From the NCBI GenBank assembly GCA_030272585.1, contig BSYQ01000001.1, positions 9,749,001 to 9,813,000 of the forward strand: a DNA stretch of 64,000 nt, written 5' to 3'. Position numbers and translations under genes: made by a program. Positions 1 to 12,283 of this stretch are shown in pieces. The DNA is from Bryopsis sp. KO-2023 (lineage: Eukaryota; Chlorophyta; Ulvophyceae; Bryopsidales; Bryopsidaceae). Below the pieces are notes generated by a model that was given only the letters and a program-made list of their open reading frames with translations, searched no databases and was not told the DNA's origin. Each line of letters opens with the position of its first letter. The stretch's first letter is position 1.

Positions 1-733
1 CTGCTAGGGCTGAACTTGTAGTCTTTTAGCATGAATTTCAGAGGAAAAAATATATTCCAAGGTAGCAAGAAGCACCCACGCCCTCCACCCAAAAATTAAC
101 TAAGAATCTTTTTTTTTTGTTTGGGGGCGGGGGCACAAAGGCTACATCTACTCTAAGTTAGATAGAACTGGGGCCGTATTCAGCTAAACAATCAACGATT
201 TCACAGAACTCATTAACAACACTACACAGTGAACATGCACAGTGAGCTACAGTGAGCTGGTGGTGAAATGGAAATGCAGGGGTGCATGATTGCTTGATGA
301 TGAACTGTCAGAAAATATGGTCAGAGGCAAAGGCTATCCAAACTTTGTAGCTTCAATACTTCAAATTCCTCATTATTTTTTTCATGTTCTTTGGTGCCCG
401 AATAAGATGGAGAAGGGAAAGTAGGCCCACTTTTGGGCCGATGAATTTGAAAAAACCCTCCTCAACGTCTCTTAGCACAACATAATCACACCCGCAATGC
501 CCCAAAAACGCGACCTGTTCGCGAAAAATAGCGATGTGTCGAAATTACATAATACAGAAAAATCAGGACAAATTTTCAGCTGACATCTCAACCACACCTT
601 CAAAACCAACCCTGACACCACTTGTGTTCGGATCAGGTCGTCGCGAGTTCTCTGCGTCGTGATGTTTTCCAGAGCCGCCGCGCAGGGTGGTAGACACTTC
701 TCAACACCGAACTTCAGCATCAATCGACGCGCC
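1..733. other. Upstream flank, no gene seen
   Basis: No coding region is convincing here. There is a T-run followed by a G-rich stretch near 110-135. The last tens of bases lead into a good start context (gccATGG) of the selenoprotein gene, so the promoter and 5' UTR of that gene presumably lie here. Confidence 0.4.
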
Positions 734-1033
734 ATGGCCGCTCGTGTCCGCGCACAGAAGATCGACGTCGAGTTCTGCGTCAGATGAAACTACGAACCGC
801 GCTTTCTGGTGGTGAAAGATGCGGTCGAAGCAGCGTTTCCTGGCAAGTTCACTCTGTATGGGAACCCACAAGGCACGCCCCGATCGGGCGCTTTCGAAGT
901 GGTGTTGAAGCTCGACTCTGGGGAAGAGTCTTTTTTGTGGTCGAAGTTGCAAACTGGCGAGCCCTCCAACGTGGGTGCAGCGAAAACGGTGGCGGCGACT
1001 ATCGTCGAAGAGTTGAGGAGCAAGTTTGCTTGA
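734..1033 (+). CDS. SelH/SelW-type (Rdx family) selenoprotein with in-frame TGA as selenocysteine
   Basis: This is a small thioredoxin-like redox selenoprotein of 99 residues. The start ATG at 734 lies in a strong context, gccATGG. Reading on from it gives IDVEFCVR, then an in-frame TGA at 785-787, then NYEPRF, so the TGA falls exactly at the U of a CxxU redox motif (Cys15, Sec18). Downstream residues fit the Rdx fold: a PRSGAFEV strand and an LW followed by a G-x-P turn, closest in pattern to human SelH (PRRGSFEV, then LW). The length matches the family. The real stop is TGA at 1031-1033. The family is thought to act as oxidoreductases in redox defence. A SECIS element is required in the 3' UTR. 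ATGA at 1087-1090 followed by a weak AAGGA/TCCTT hairpin is a possible but unconvincing core. The alternative, an untranslated remnant, is unlikely because conservation is seen on both sides of the TGA. Confidence 0.85.
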
Positions 1034-1779
1034 GATAATTCGGTCCGCGATTGGGATGCGCCTGGTGGTTTTCAGACATTGAGTTTATGAAAGGAGGGAC
1101 GATTTACCTTTGAGACAGGGTGTTCCTTCTGGATGGTGCTCGGGTTTGAGAAGCGCCGGGTGAATCAACGGGCTGAATTTGAATTTGAATTTGAAAAGAG
1201 AATCACGTTTCGTTAGGAACGAACCAGTTTTTTTTTTGGGAAGGGGAGGGATATGTGTGGGGTTTCCCTTCGATCCAGGAAGTATGCTGGAGCGGAAGAA
1301 CGTAAGGAAACCATATATTGTATTTAATGTAGCCATTCTGTAACATCCCCCCTTGGGTATCTTGGTTTTCGCCACACCATTTCACTCACAGCACCACTCC
1401 TGGTGCTTTCCAACCCACCATATTTCCTCCCGTTTCTGCAGTAAAGGATGGGAAGCTCAGCACTGGTCCATCCCCCATCCCACCAGTCCTGAATCCCAGA
1501 AAGTCGTCAGCAGCGTCGCATCACGTTTGGGAGAATCGAGAAACCAATGAACATTGCCACAATTTTCCATCCCAGTTCTCCGCCCGATCCGATAGTGCCC
1601 GCAGACAGTCAAACACTTCAAGAACACTTTCACCTCTGGAACAGAGCCGGTTAAAAAGAACCGCACGTCCCCGCGTGCACCACAGCCAGACACGCCCCGC
1701 GGCAGCGGCAACGTCGCTTTCGTTGCGTTTCTCTCGTTACATCTAGCTGTCGGGCATTTTGCTCGCGGGCGGTGTCGAG
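1034..1779. other. 3' UTR and intergenic region; SECIS expected
   Basis: This stretch lies between the selenoprotein stop and the next start. It should contain the SECIS hairpin; ATGA at 1087 is one candidate core. A T-run followed by a G-run occurs near 1228-1250. No further gene is supported. The minus-strand frame crossing 1457-2179 is an antisense shadow of the acidic exon of the next gene. Confidence 0.4.
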
Positions 1780-4700
1780 ATGGATTGGACCTGCAGGGGC
1801 ACTGCGACGTCCGACCACAGCTCGGAGGTGCCTCCTTTAGTCTCGCGCGACGGCGCCGCCGATATAGGGTACATTGACGAGTTTGATGACGACTCTCTGT
1901 CGTCAGTTGTGCCTTCGTTGGTGCTGGCGGATCACATTCGGAGCGACGACGAAGAGATGGAACATTTATGGCACGACCTTTCGGGGTCGGACTGTGCGAC
2001 GGACGACGACGACGAGGAGGAGGAGGAGGAGGAGGAGGAGGAGGAGGAAGTCGACGGTAGAATTGAGGCCCCACCTCGAAAAGGAAAAACAGGTGGGCCC
2101 GAACGCATTCGTGAAACGTAAACGAAATCTCGTCTATTCTGTCTTTTTTTTTCCCTGCGTTTGTTCTCGAGGAAAGCACCCCGCCGAAGTTCGACCTCGG
2201 TCGCTCCTATTCAAGGGTCCCCTTACGAAACACTCTGCTCTCTGACGACAATTCACATGATCTAAAAAAAAAGTTCTTCATCTAATGTAGCAAAACAGCT
2301 CCTGGATTTCATTGGTTTGTTTCTTTTCTGGATAGAGAATGAGGCAGAGCCATCCAAGTTGGAGGAAAAAAAAAGCAGCACTCCCGCAGAGGAATGGGCA
2401 AAATTGGAGAGGAGGAAGGTACCAAAAAACAATAAATCAAAGTGCCATTTAAAAATGTTCAAACCAAAGATTAACTGTGGGAAAAAAAAAAGAAATGGCT
2501 CCCTGAGTACAAATCGAAAAAAAAAAAACGGTTTGGATTTGGATGGACCAACAGAATGAATAAATTAAGAAAGAAGTGATGCTGCAGACAATTTTTGAAA
2601 AGTGAAGCTGGTTAGAAGAAAATCTCTTTAAAAAAATTCTGCTGTGGAAAACCTACTTTTGGCAAACATTCCCTGGGTAACCTTTCATGAAAAGAAACAG
2701 TTGGAAGCATAGATAAATGTGTTTGTGAAATATTTGATTTCCATGCAGTCCGCATATCAAGAACAGCTGGAGTACCAAAAAAAGCAAAGGGAAAAAAGGA
2801 GGGAAGTCCGCAAGGAAGCCGAAAGAAAGGTGAAATTTATATGATTCAATTTATATTTATATTTTTTTCAATTTATTTACCTGTTGATGGCATGTTTCTA
2901 ACATGGAGCTTCACTGCGACACTGAAACGTTGAATTCAATTGAGCGATGCGTTCAATGGAGGTATCCATCGCAAAAATATTAAAAATATTAGAAAAAATA
3001 CTTATATTGATGATGCACCGCATTCAGGCAACGCAGCCTGTGGAGATCGCTGATTGGGTAGGCGCCGGCATGCATGCTGCTTTAGCAGAGTAAGCAAAGG
3101 TTGGACCAGCTCAATCAGACCCTTTCCACCTGTGTTTTTCCTGCCAGAAAATGGTGTTATGTTTTCCTTTACCCAAATAGTATCGGTTATTTGATGTCCA
3201 GAAAAGTTGATGAGTAATGCTTATATCATTGGTCAATTTGTTCGGGCACCTTCTTGAATTGCTGAGAACCTTGTGTCGATATTTTGGGTTGAGTGTTTTT
3301 TTGGGGATTTGATGTGTTGATTTGATTCGATTTGCAGTGAGCGTCAAAGGATGCGTCGGGAAGCTGGCCTCGGGCAAGATGATCTGTTTCACAAGATTGG
3401 CAAATGTGCAGTGAGGCCTGGAGGAATAAGCGACATCGACTGTCATATAGACAGCAAGCAATATGACATCACAAGTGAGGGAGGGGGCCTCAGCCAGACA
3501 AAAGCACTTTTAAGAAAATCAACATAGGATGAAAATGCTCCATTTTTTTTCGTGCAATAGAGCAGAAATAGGCTTGTTGCTGCAGGTGAGCACCGGCGAT
3601 TGAGAATCACATGCACGGAGGATTGTCTGGTGCTGTTACATTTCGAATGTTGGCAGCATTTGAAGAAGGAGAAAAACATGCTGAATTTCAAGGTATACAT
3701 ACTGTACTAATTTTTCCTTATTGCATCCCATCAAATCTCATTCTCAGAAATATCCTATATTTACCACTCTCAGCGATATATCACTTTTCTCGGGGTCAAT
3801 ATGCACTGGTTAAACAGATAGATGGATGAATCTCCTTTGTCTCCCTCCCTCCTCCCTCCCCCAATGTCTGACATGCAAACATGCATCCATGGCTTGGCCT
3901 GTGTTGCATCAAATACTGATTTTAGCAGTTGTTTACTGTGTTCGTTGCGGATTCAGAGGGTGGCTAAAGAAGGGGCGGTCGCCTTCGCATGCCCTACAGA
4001 TGGGTGTGGAGGTCATGTGCGTAGTGCTATTTCCGAAAGAGAGGATGAGTCTGGAGCGCTTGTGAAGCGGGTGGAATACGAAGCTCCGATCGAAATCAGG
4101 GAGCCAAAGAAAGAGACTCGAAAAAAGGTGGAAACCCCGTCCCAACTTTACACAGATAATGGAATTGTCTGTGGTGTCGCCACGTTATGACAGCAATTTT
4201 CACGAATTTGAAAAGATTTTTAAGGAGCACTTTCATAATGTGTGGGAAATTGTGCGGAGTTTTGAATTCAGCTATGTTGGGGAACTGCTGCCATTTTTTT
4301 TTGCAGGACAAGAAAACGGAGGGTGTCAGCAATGCTTGGAAAAAGCGAGGCGGAGCCCCGGAGAAAACCAGAAAAGGGGGTGGAGATCAGGGAACTTCTG
4401 AAAGGAAAAACAAGCAAAAATCTGATTTTCAGCAAAGCACCCCACCTACTCCTGGACCGTCCGAATCCGGTAAGAATGCCTGGGTTTTTTTGGTTTTTTT
4501 TCACTCTTTGAGTAATTCTCCCTCCACTGTTTCTTGGATGCGACAGTTATTACTGCTCATCGGAATCCAAAAAATGGCGTTGGTGTGGAGTGAAAGGCCA
4601 AGTTGTTTTGTCTTTTCATTCTATGAAGAATAAAAATAGAAATGCAATGCTCTTTTTGTTTGAAAATAGGACATGCAGAGCCTGATCCCGAAGCCATATT

Positions 4701-7700
4701 GAAAGCATTGGAGAGTGCAAAGCTTGTGGAACACATTAAAACTGAAGGGAATGGACAGACAGATGCACAAAAGGTGTGCGAAAAATCTGAGCTGTATATA
4801 TATATTTCTGCCCTTCGACCCGATCCACAGTTCGGGGGGGGGGCCCCCCCCCCCCCCCCCCCACAAAAAAAAGGAAAATGAGCTGTTGTGTGTGTGCGAT
4901 TTTTTTTCTCCTGAATTTTGGTTTCTTTTCGAATCCATTGCATATTAAGGGGGCGAAGATGCATGAATCAAGTTCCCAGTGACAACGATCCAATTTAGCA
5001 GGATTCATTAATTCTTTTTGGCTTAAATTTTTAATTGCATTGAATTATGCTTGCAGAGCCGGAAACAGAAGGTGAAGTCACAGAAGCAGAACAAGAAGAA
5101 GGTCTTGCATTTGATGGAGTTCAATTCTGATGCGAAATTCAGAAATGAAGGAGAAAGACCAGAGGGGGCAGATGCTAGTGAGGTGCTTCCCCCATTTGAC
5201 CTAACAATCACAAGCCAGGATAGAAATGAACAGAAGCCGCACAATTGTGTCAAGATTTTGGTTAGATGGAAGCCTAGTCACGACAAATCCTCACCGAAGT
5301 TCAAATTCCCCAGTCTGGACTTTGCAACAGAATGCAGTCGTTTGACATAATAAAACTGCATTTTCAAATCATGATTAGTCAGCAAGCAACTCGGCCAGCA
5401 GCTTCCTTTTTCATTCATCAGTCATACCTCTGTTTCTTTGAATGCAAGCTGACATGCATGAAAAAGCATGATTGAATGGAAGCCTCTGGTGTGAAATCGT
5501 GAAGGATGGACGATCGGCTGTATGGGAATCCCCACCTCAACCAAAATCAAATCCAGACATGGATGGTGAAGAGCCTGGTCCAGCATCTCCCCAACCCTCC
5601 ACTGCGCATGAGTCTTTCGCTGGGGTCGAACATCTCGAAGTTCAAATGTCAGACGGAGACATCAGCCGGGCGCTCGATCAACTCAAACGAGGTCAGGGAA
5701 GAAACACCACCTGCCTACCTTTACTGGCTGCTTGGAATCTCATCCGCTTGCTTCGATATTTACTCTAATTGTTTGTTTAAACATCAATTTTGCAGGGAAA
5801 AGCGATTCCTGGGAGGATTGGACCTCAGTTTTGGTGGAAGGTTTGCACCTGTCTGAAGGGGACAGTGGCCTCGGTGCTTTGGAAGCCATCTGTAATTGTG
5901 ACAATGCGCTCGCCTGTGTGAGCTTCACAGGGTTGAATTGCTGTGCGCTCAATTTTGGATCCCCAGATAAGGCTCTTGCTACAGTGGTCGCCATTAACGA
6001 ACAGGTAGCAAAACTAAAAACTGGTGGAAAATCCAAAACTGAAACTTCCAAAAAAAGAGAGTTGTTTCTGGGAGGGCTGCATTTAGTCTGACAGCCTTTT
6101 CAGTGAATCTTTTTCAAATCTGAAATGTGTGTTGATTGTTGGTTAAGAGTGAACTTTCACGTTTTTGCATGATATAGCTTGTTCCCCAGCTCGATTCCCC
6201 CCTCCTTCAAAACGACAAATTTCTCAGAAATTTCTGCATCAGAAAGATTAACCAAAAGATCAGAATCAAGCGATGTTGGACGCTCCATCCCAGCTGCTGT
6301 GTTTAATTTTCAGGTGATGGAGGGACAAGAATTGCATGCATGTGCACTGATCGAATTCCCAGCCAAGGATGTACTGGGCCGGCTGCTGAAAGCTGAAAGT
6401 CAGACTCATCCATCCGGGCTCACAAAATGGAACGAGGTCGCTCGCTTGCGTCGTGCACAAGTTAAACAGGTTCCATACCTAAACACACTCTCAGACATCA
6501 AAACTCAAAATTTTCAGCACCTTTTAGACTTTACCGTAATCTATTTTTTTTTCCTTGGCAAGTTGACTTTCACGCTACAGGAGCATGTCACGAAATTCCT
6601 CAAGTGAAGCTGTCTTTCGATATCAGGTTTTTCACAAGGCATCTCTAAAACGCACTTTTTCTGGACATCCCAGGTTAGAGTCATGCCTGCCAGTGCTCAA
6701 CCACAGTCCACAGAAGCTCCCCCCCTGAAACCCAGTGCGAGCGAAAGCCCATATGCCCCCGCAGACAATGAAGCTGGGCACTGTCCTGTGGATGCTTGGC
6801 TGACAGCCCATGTCGAGAATACTGTTCGATCCCAGCCAGGTGCTCTAAAGACTGGTGGAGAATCTGGCACGAGAGTGCCTTCCGGTCAAGGAACGACCAC
6901 ACCTTGGGAGAGTGTCCATCGCAACGACCCACTTGCATGGGGATTCGAAGCTGGGGAAAAGTCGAGTCCTGGTGAGCAAGGTGTCGAAGGTGGCAAATTT
7001 GGTTTCAGAAAATTAAGCGGGTTGTCTACAGGGCTGCCACCACCGCCACCTCCACTTCCTCCTCCACCCCCAGCCCCCCCTCGACCTCAGCCTCCAGCTC
7101 CACCCCCCAAGCGTGATCACCCCCAACCGACTGTTGCTCCACCGAGAACCGAACGAGAAAATCTGTGGCAGTCCCCTCCTCCCCCGAGAGTGCCCAACCC
7201 AACGACCTACACCCCCAACGATTGGACGCTGGCTCAGGATGGGTCGGTGATTGAAAAGAAAGCGTGTTTCAGCAAGGACAAGGAAAACGGTGGGAAGCAC
7301 GCTTTGGTTGGAGCCCGTGAGACTTTTCCAAGTCGAATACCTAGTCTTAAGTCAGGCCGTAGACGGCCGAATGAATCGGTGGTGTATAATATCTATAACA
7401 TTCACATGAACACCACCGTTTCCACTACGATGGAATCCCACTCGCATGTGCAATCAGGGACGGAAGCCAACAGTCGAACAGGGGCTCCAGGGATGAGTCT
7501 TCCGACCGAAAAATGGAGGGAGGTGATTAAAGAAACTCGAGCGACGGCAGGGATCGACAGGAAAGAGGAGGAAGCCTTGGACTGGGCGAAGCAAGTGGAT
7601 GCTGTGTACATCCTGCCGTGCCAGAGGCAAGATTTGGACAAGTGTTCCAAAGGGAATGGAATGCTGTCGGTGAAAAAAGAGTGCTTTGCGGAGAATCCTG

Positions 7701-8927
7701 TGCAAGAAACGACCGCCTTGTTCTTTTGCACGATGGATCCGATCGAAGATATGGTGAGTTGTTGTTGGAGTGCCTGGTCCCCTGCGATTATATATATATA
7801 TATATATATTTATCGGGTATGTTCAGGGTATGTTTATATCGGTGGTTGTGTAATATTTCAATTGTGGAAGGGACAATTTTGCATCAGAGAAAGTGCAAAA
7901 GAGTGACCTGGAATGGATCTTTCTTGTGCTTTCTGTTTTTTTTTGTCAGTCGCTGGCTGGAGCTTGGAAGCCAATTCTGTGCCCAGGGGAGTCTCTTCCA
8001 TGGGAATGGGCGATCAGAGGCTCCCCTCTGCATTTTCACTGCAACGAGGAGCTGCGAAACATCTATTGGCCGTACGATCCCAAGGCACTCCAGGTGTTGG
8101 GGAAAGGGGGCGTGCGCTTAGCTAATCCACAGGCCAGGAAACTGATGATGCTGCTATTGGAAAAGGAAAAGGAAAAGAAAGGGGCAGGGGCTGGCTGTCA
8201 GGATGGTGCCGAAATTTACTCAGAGCTCCTGGGTGGGGCTGGAAATTTGCCCTTCCATGAACAGGACCAGACTGGGGGAAAAGCGAAAAGGAGTGATGTG
8301 TGGATGGGCAGGGAGGGGGCTCAAGAACAAGCGTTTCTACCTCCTGACATGGCTGACTTGCATGCCCCTAGTCAGGCGCCAGTGGGTGGGATGCCCGAAG
8401 CACCACAAGCAGCTCCAGACACCTTTGGTGCGAGGAGATTGTCGGATCCTCTGGACAGACTCTTTCCATTTATGCGTCAGGATGAAGCTCCGGCCTCGAC
8501 TCCATCCTTGCCTCGACCCACAACTGGGGTGGGGGGTATGCCACCTGGATTCAGCAACGAACAGCACAGTCAGACACCAGACCGCTACGGTGCTGGTCGG
8601 TCCCCCCAAGAGGTAAACCTCCCAGGAGAGCAGTGGCAGACAGGGCATGCACTGGATGCCCCTGTGTCGAATCCCTACTCCTCCAGTCCGCAGGTAACCC
8701 CAGAGGTGTTTCGGCCATCAGCTCCACCTGGGTTCGGTGGGAAAGCTTCCCATCCGCTGGCAGCAGTGTTCAGTAAGATGACGATGCAAGACAACAGAAA
8801 TGGCGGAACGGATGCTGAAGGAGAAGCAGAGAGCTATGGTGACCCGATGGACATTGATTCTCCAGTAAGACGCAGCAGTGGGAAGTACCTGCCTCCGCAT
8901 GTACGGAGGAAGCTGCAAGAATATTGA
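1780..8927 (+). CDS. Large multi-exon protein with acidic tract, TTC3/DZIP3-like Cys/His module and Pro-rich region
   Basis: Exons that join in phase include 1780-2110, 2336-2418, 2749-2829, 3338-3474, 3586-3692, 3957-4127, 4307-4469, 4670-4773, 5057-5260, about 5475-5694, 5796-6004, 6314-6469, 6674-7753 and 7950-8927. A small exon near 3090 is likely, and the joins at 2829 and 5260 are unsettled. The start at 1780 is the first in-frame ATG. The first exon ends in a run of about 18 Asp/Glu, and a charged coiled-coil stretch (EYQKKQREKRREVRKEAER) follows. Exons 3586-4127 encode RITCTEDC...LHFECWQHLKK and then ACPTDGCGGHV. This spacing of Cys, H-FECW and C-TxxC-G resembles the zinc-binding module of the TTC3/DZIP3 ubiquitin-ligase family. 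No RING finger was seen, so ligase activity cannot be claimed. The exon from 6674 has a polyproline block near 7036-7110. The C-terminus ends in GKYLPPHVRRKL. The cellular role is unknown. Confidence 0.6.
4834..4862. repeat. G10C19 homopolymer pair in an intron
   Basis: Ten G are followed directly by nineteen C, then CACAAAAAAAA. It lies in an intron of the TTC3/DZIP3-like gene, just after a short TA microsatellite (4794-4806). It could fold back on itself, and it is also a place where sequencing or assembly may slip. Confidence 0.8.
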
Positions 8928-9519
8928 ACAAGAAAACACCACAGAACAGGGGGCGGGGGGGACAGGGGGCATGGTTTTGAGGGGGTGGGCTGTGGATTGC
9001 TCGATGAAGTTTTGGTTGGTTGGATCAGGGGGGGGGGAAGACTCGTGAACGATTTTTTGAACTTGGTGGCATTTTTGCGTGTGTGTGGTTGTTTAGATGA
9101 TGGGGGACATAGGGAAAGATGGGTTAGAAAAAAAAGAATGTTCGGAAATGCAGGGTCGAAATGCGAAAGGGATGCATGTTTTTGCCCATTTGTTCATGTA
9201 GAATGAGGTGTGCAGCAGAGTGGCAATTGTGAAAGCTGCCCTCTTTTATCATCCTTCTGTGTTTGCATTCATTTCCCTGGGTTCGTTTTGTCAATCCCAG
9301 AACGGCGCTCCGTTTCTGGCGTTACGTCGGGTTGGTTCATTAACGCTCACATTGTCCAACATTTTGAATCCCAGACTCCGTTGCTGGACGGTTCGAACAG
9401 ATCAACAGCGAAGCGCTATGTGAGTGGCCTTCCCGTACGATGGGACCTCGACGTCTTTGTTTGCGCTGGCGAGTACTTGCACCAGAACTCAAACTCTCTT
9501 GGCGTCACAGTCTTGCACC
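8928..9519. other. Intergenic region and 5' leader of the APS kinase gene
   Basis: G-rich tracts (8950-8975, 9029-9040) follow the upstream stop. The frame of the APS kinase is open upstream of its ATG for about 90 bases, but the only nearby upstream ATG (9418) runs into a stop at once. No other gene is supported. Confidence 0.4.
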
Positions 9520-10254
9520 ATGCTTCGCAGGTTCGGTAAGTTGTTCGCATCCTCCATGGCTGTGGAGCAAGCTTGTGCACTGCCTGCGCTGTCGAAAGGC
9601 CTCTCCGGGACGACCGCGTATGACGTGGGTAGCTCCACGAACATCAAATGGCACGAAGGGGGTGTGAGTAGGGAGTCCAAGCAGGAGCTGTTGGATCAGC
9701 GTGGTTGCATCCTGTGGTTCACTGGCTTGAGCGGATCAGGAAAGAGCACGGTGGCGTGCACCCTGGAACACGCGCTTCTCGAGCGGGGCAAGCTGACCGT
9801 GAATCTTGACGGGGATAACATCCGGCACGGGCTGAACAAGAATCTTGGTTTCTCGCCGGAGGATCGGGTGGAAAACATCCGCAGGATCGGTGAGGTGTCC
9901 AAGCTTTTCGCGGAGAACGGGGTGATCACGTTGGTCAGTTTTATTTCGCCGTACCGAGAGGACCGCAACCGTGTCCGCGAGCGCGTCGCCGCTGGGGATT
10001 TTCTGGAGGTTTTCATGAAAATTCCGTTGGATGTGTGCGAATCGCGGGATCCGAAAGGGTTATACAAAGCGGCGAGGGCTGGGAAAATAAAGGGGTTCAC
10101 TGGCATTGACGACCCCTACGAAGAGCCAGAAAATCCAGAATTGACTGTTGAGGTCAAGGACCAACAAGGAAACCACCAATCGCCCCAGCAATGTGCTGCA
10201 ATGATCTTGGGATATTTGGAAGCACAGGGCTACTTGAAAAAGCCAGAAACCTGA
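9520..10254 (+). CDS. APK: Adenylyl-sulfate (APS) kinase, intronless
   Basis: The enzyme phosphorylates adenosine 5'-phosphosulfate with ATP to make PAPS, the sulfate donor for sulfation. The protein has 244 residues from the ATG at 9520. The P-loop GLSGSGKST lies near residue 70. It is followed by NLDGDNIRHGLNKNLGFS, then NIRRIGEV, then SFISPYREDRNRVRE and the lid segment DPKGLYKAARAGKIKGFTG, all signatures of the CysC/APS kinase family in the right order. The first 30 or so residues (MLRRFGKLFASSMAVEQ...) are basic and Ser/Ala rich and lie outside the enzyme core, so an organelle transit peptide is likely but unproven. No ATP sulfurylase domain is fused, unlike in animal PAPSS. There are no introns, in contrast to all its neighbours. 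Confidence 0.95.
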   Translation: MLRRFGKLFASSMAVEQACALPALSKGLSGTTAYDVGSSTNIKWHEGGVSRESKQELLDQRGCILWFTGLSGSGKSTVACTLEHALLERGKLTVNLDGDNIRHGLNKNLGFSPEDRVENIRRIGEVSKLFAENGVITLVSFISPYREDRNRVRERVAAGDFLEVFMKIPLDVCESRDPKGLYKAARAGKIKGFTGIDDPYEEPENPELTVEVKDQQGNHQSPQQCAAMILGYLEAQGYLKKPET

Positions 10255-10564
10255 TTCTTGAGGGAGGAAGTTTGGGAGGAAAAGGTCTTCTAGCCTTTTT
10301 TTATTTGGGGGGGGGGGGGGGGACTGGTCGGGTTGTCTTTTTGGTTTATGAAAAAGAAGGGGTGCAAAAAAAAGTGATCTGTTGAGGAAAAGAGAAATTT
10401 GTTCTGTTGCTGGGGGTACATGTCGGATGATGCGTTTGGTAGTTACATAAATAATGAGTTGCTCAACCAGGAGCCTTTGTGTAAAGGAAAGATGGTCAAG
10501 TCTCAAGGGAAAACGGTTTCCTTTTAAGAATATTGGAAAAAAACAGAAGCCTGGTGCTGACAAT
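10255..10564. other. Convergent 3' ends of the APS kinase and RRM genes
   Basis: This short tail-to-tail gap holds a T-rich stretch followed by a G-run (about 10309-10321). Both flanking genes end into it. No gene is seen. Confidence 0.45.
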
Positions 10565-12201
10565 CTACTCGAATTTGCCCTCCTTCACGACCATTGCTCG
10601 GTTGTAAATCTGTTTTCCATCCAGTTTCTGGCAGGTGGTTTTGACCTCATCGGCTGTTGCTAGAGTGACACAAGCCAGCCCTGCCGATTGTAATCTTTCT
10701 GGCTTGCCTTTCTTGATAAACTCGATGTGGACCTGGAACAAGAAATTTCAACCAATATCATCCAAAAATAACAATAAGGCAAAAAAATGTCCCCCCCCTA
10801 ATGCCAGAAATGTTAACAGAAGCATGTGTTGAACTGTGCATCAGCAGTGTTCTTTCTGATGGGTGTAAAGTAGAGTATGATTGCGGGGGAAAACCGTCTT
10901 ACCACATCGAGACCCTCTTTGTCAAATACGCGTTGAAGGTCGGGGGCGGTTGCTTCGTAAGGAAGATTTGATATGTACACGACAGGTCGCTCATGGAGAG
11001 AAACTCCCTCAGATTTTTCGTCGACGTCCGTTGAGGATCGTGGGTTGGTCACCATGTCGGGGATCGAGACAGCACGATTGTAACCGAGATTCAGTTGGCC
11101 AGACACGCCCCGTTCACTGACTTTTGGGGGGAGGAGGGGGGATACAAACCTGGATGCTTTGTTTCTGTCAAGGATCCATCAAAATTGAGAATTGGGGCTT
11201 CACCAAGATAGATTTCACTCTAAAGAAGGAAAGAAGTTGCCTTTCTATGTTTGTTAACAGCCAATCGAAACAAAACAAAGAACAGATCAGTTGTGAACTC
11301 TTGACATAACCAGAAGGCCACGAAGATGCACACAACCAAAAAAGAAGCAGAAACCCAACACCGCAAACACCAGCCACAGTCAATATCAAAAACCAACAAG
11401 CGGAGAAACAAACACACAACAGTGGGAACTAGCCCTGCAGCATTCATCCTATTCCTTATGAGGGCCAGGGCCCGTTGGAGTGGATGGAGCTGGTGGTGGG
11501 GCTTCCGATAATCCCATCCAAATCTGTGTGCCAGCTCCAAGCAGTTGCTTGGTGGCATCATCCGCCACAGCAATTTTTCTCTCCACATCAACCAGCTGTT
11601 CTTCCAGCCTAAATGGAACCCAATTACCACAATCCAAACTCCAAAGAGATGAACATCAAGTCCCCGTGCAAGCTAAAACTAAAGAGCACATCAAACTGCA
11701 ACGAGATGGACACAGGTTTTTTTTTAACCAAAGATAACTCCTCCCAGTGTAGGAGGGCATTCCCAACTCTCGAGTTGATCGAGATTTACACAAATCTCGA
11801 AAGCCATGCAAGAAGAAGACATTTGCTGCCTTGTTTGGAAAAAACATGCTTTCCCCCTCGGTTTGTTGGCGGAAAATATGACACAATCACCTGTCTAGAT
11901 GTTGTGCAATTTGAATGTCATCTAATGGCTCTGCAGGGGGATTCGTTCGCTGCTGAACGCGGGAATGGCCAGACATGGCCTGCTCCAACTGCTGAAGCTT
12001 TGCGTGGGCTTCTTCGTCGACGCAACCCTCAGCGGCGTCTAACTAAAAACACCCAAAACCTGTGGAAACCTCGACGCTCGAGTGCCATCTTTGCACACAA
12101 CGAGCTAAACTACGTTCGCGAGCCAAAGCGAAACTAACCTCCGCAAGCGTGGACTGGAAAAACTTGAGCATGTCTTTCGTCGCGAGTTGTGAGTTATCCA
12201 T
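10565..12201 (-). CDS. RRM-type RNA-binding protein, six exons
   Basis: Exons on the minus strand are 12201-12139, 12042-11891, 11608-11455, 11219-11150, 11120-10903 and 10732-10565. Phases add up to 274 codons with a TAG stop at 10565. The N-terminal half is helical (MDNSQLATKDMLKFFQSTLA; LEEQLVDVERKIAVADDATKQ) and probably coiled-coil. The C-terminal half is one RRM split between the last two exons. RNP2 reads VYISNL, followed by PYEATAPDLQRVFDKEG, and the RNP1 position reads GLACVTL, then ATADEVKTTCQKLDG. RNP1 lacks the usual aromatics, so binding may be weak or to a protein partner. The intron after 11455 begins with GAATAG instead of GT. I do not recognise the specific family. Confidence 0.75.
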
Positions 12202-12283
12202 TTTCGCCCCAGCTCAGACTTGGAAAATCCAGCAAAATACAGAGACAAAATGAATTCAGGGTCCCCCAGACAAATCGTTCCAA

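Noticed and set aside
1087-1135. SECIS element at ATGA 1087
   Set aside because: A short AAGGA/TCCTT pairing follows, but no clear AA (or CC) apical loop with a matching GA partner could be laid out, so it is not listed as a feature.
1457-2179. Long minus-strand frame with polyproline
   Set aside because: It is the antisense of the acidic GAG/GAC-rich first exon of the TTC3/DZIP3-like gene; the Pro run comes from the complement of GAG repeats.
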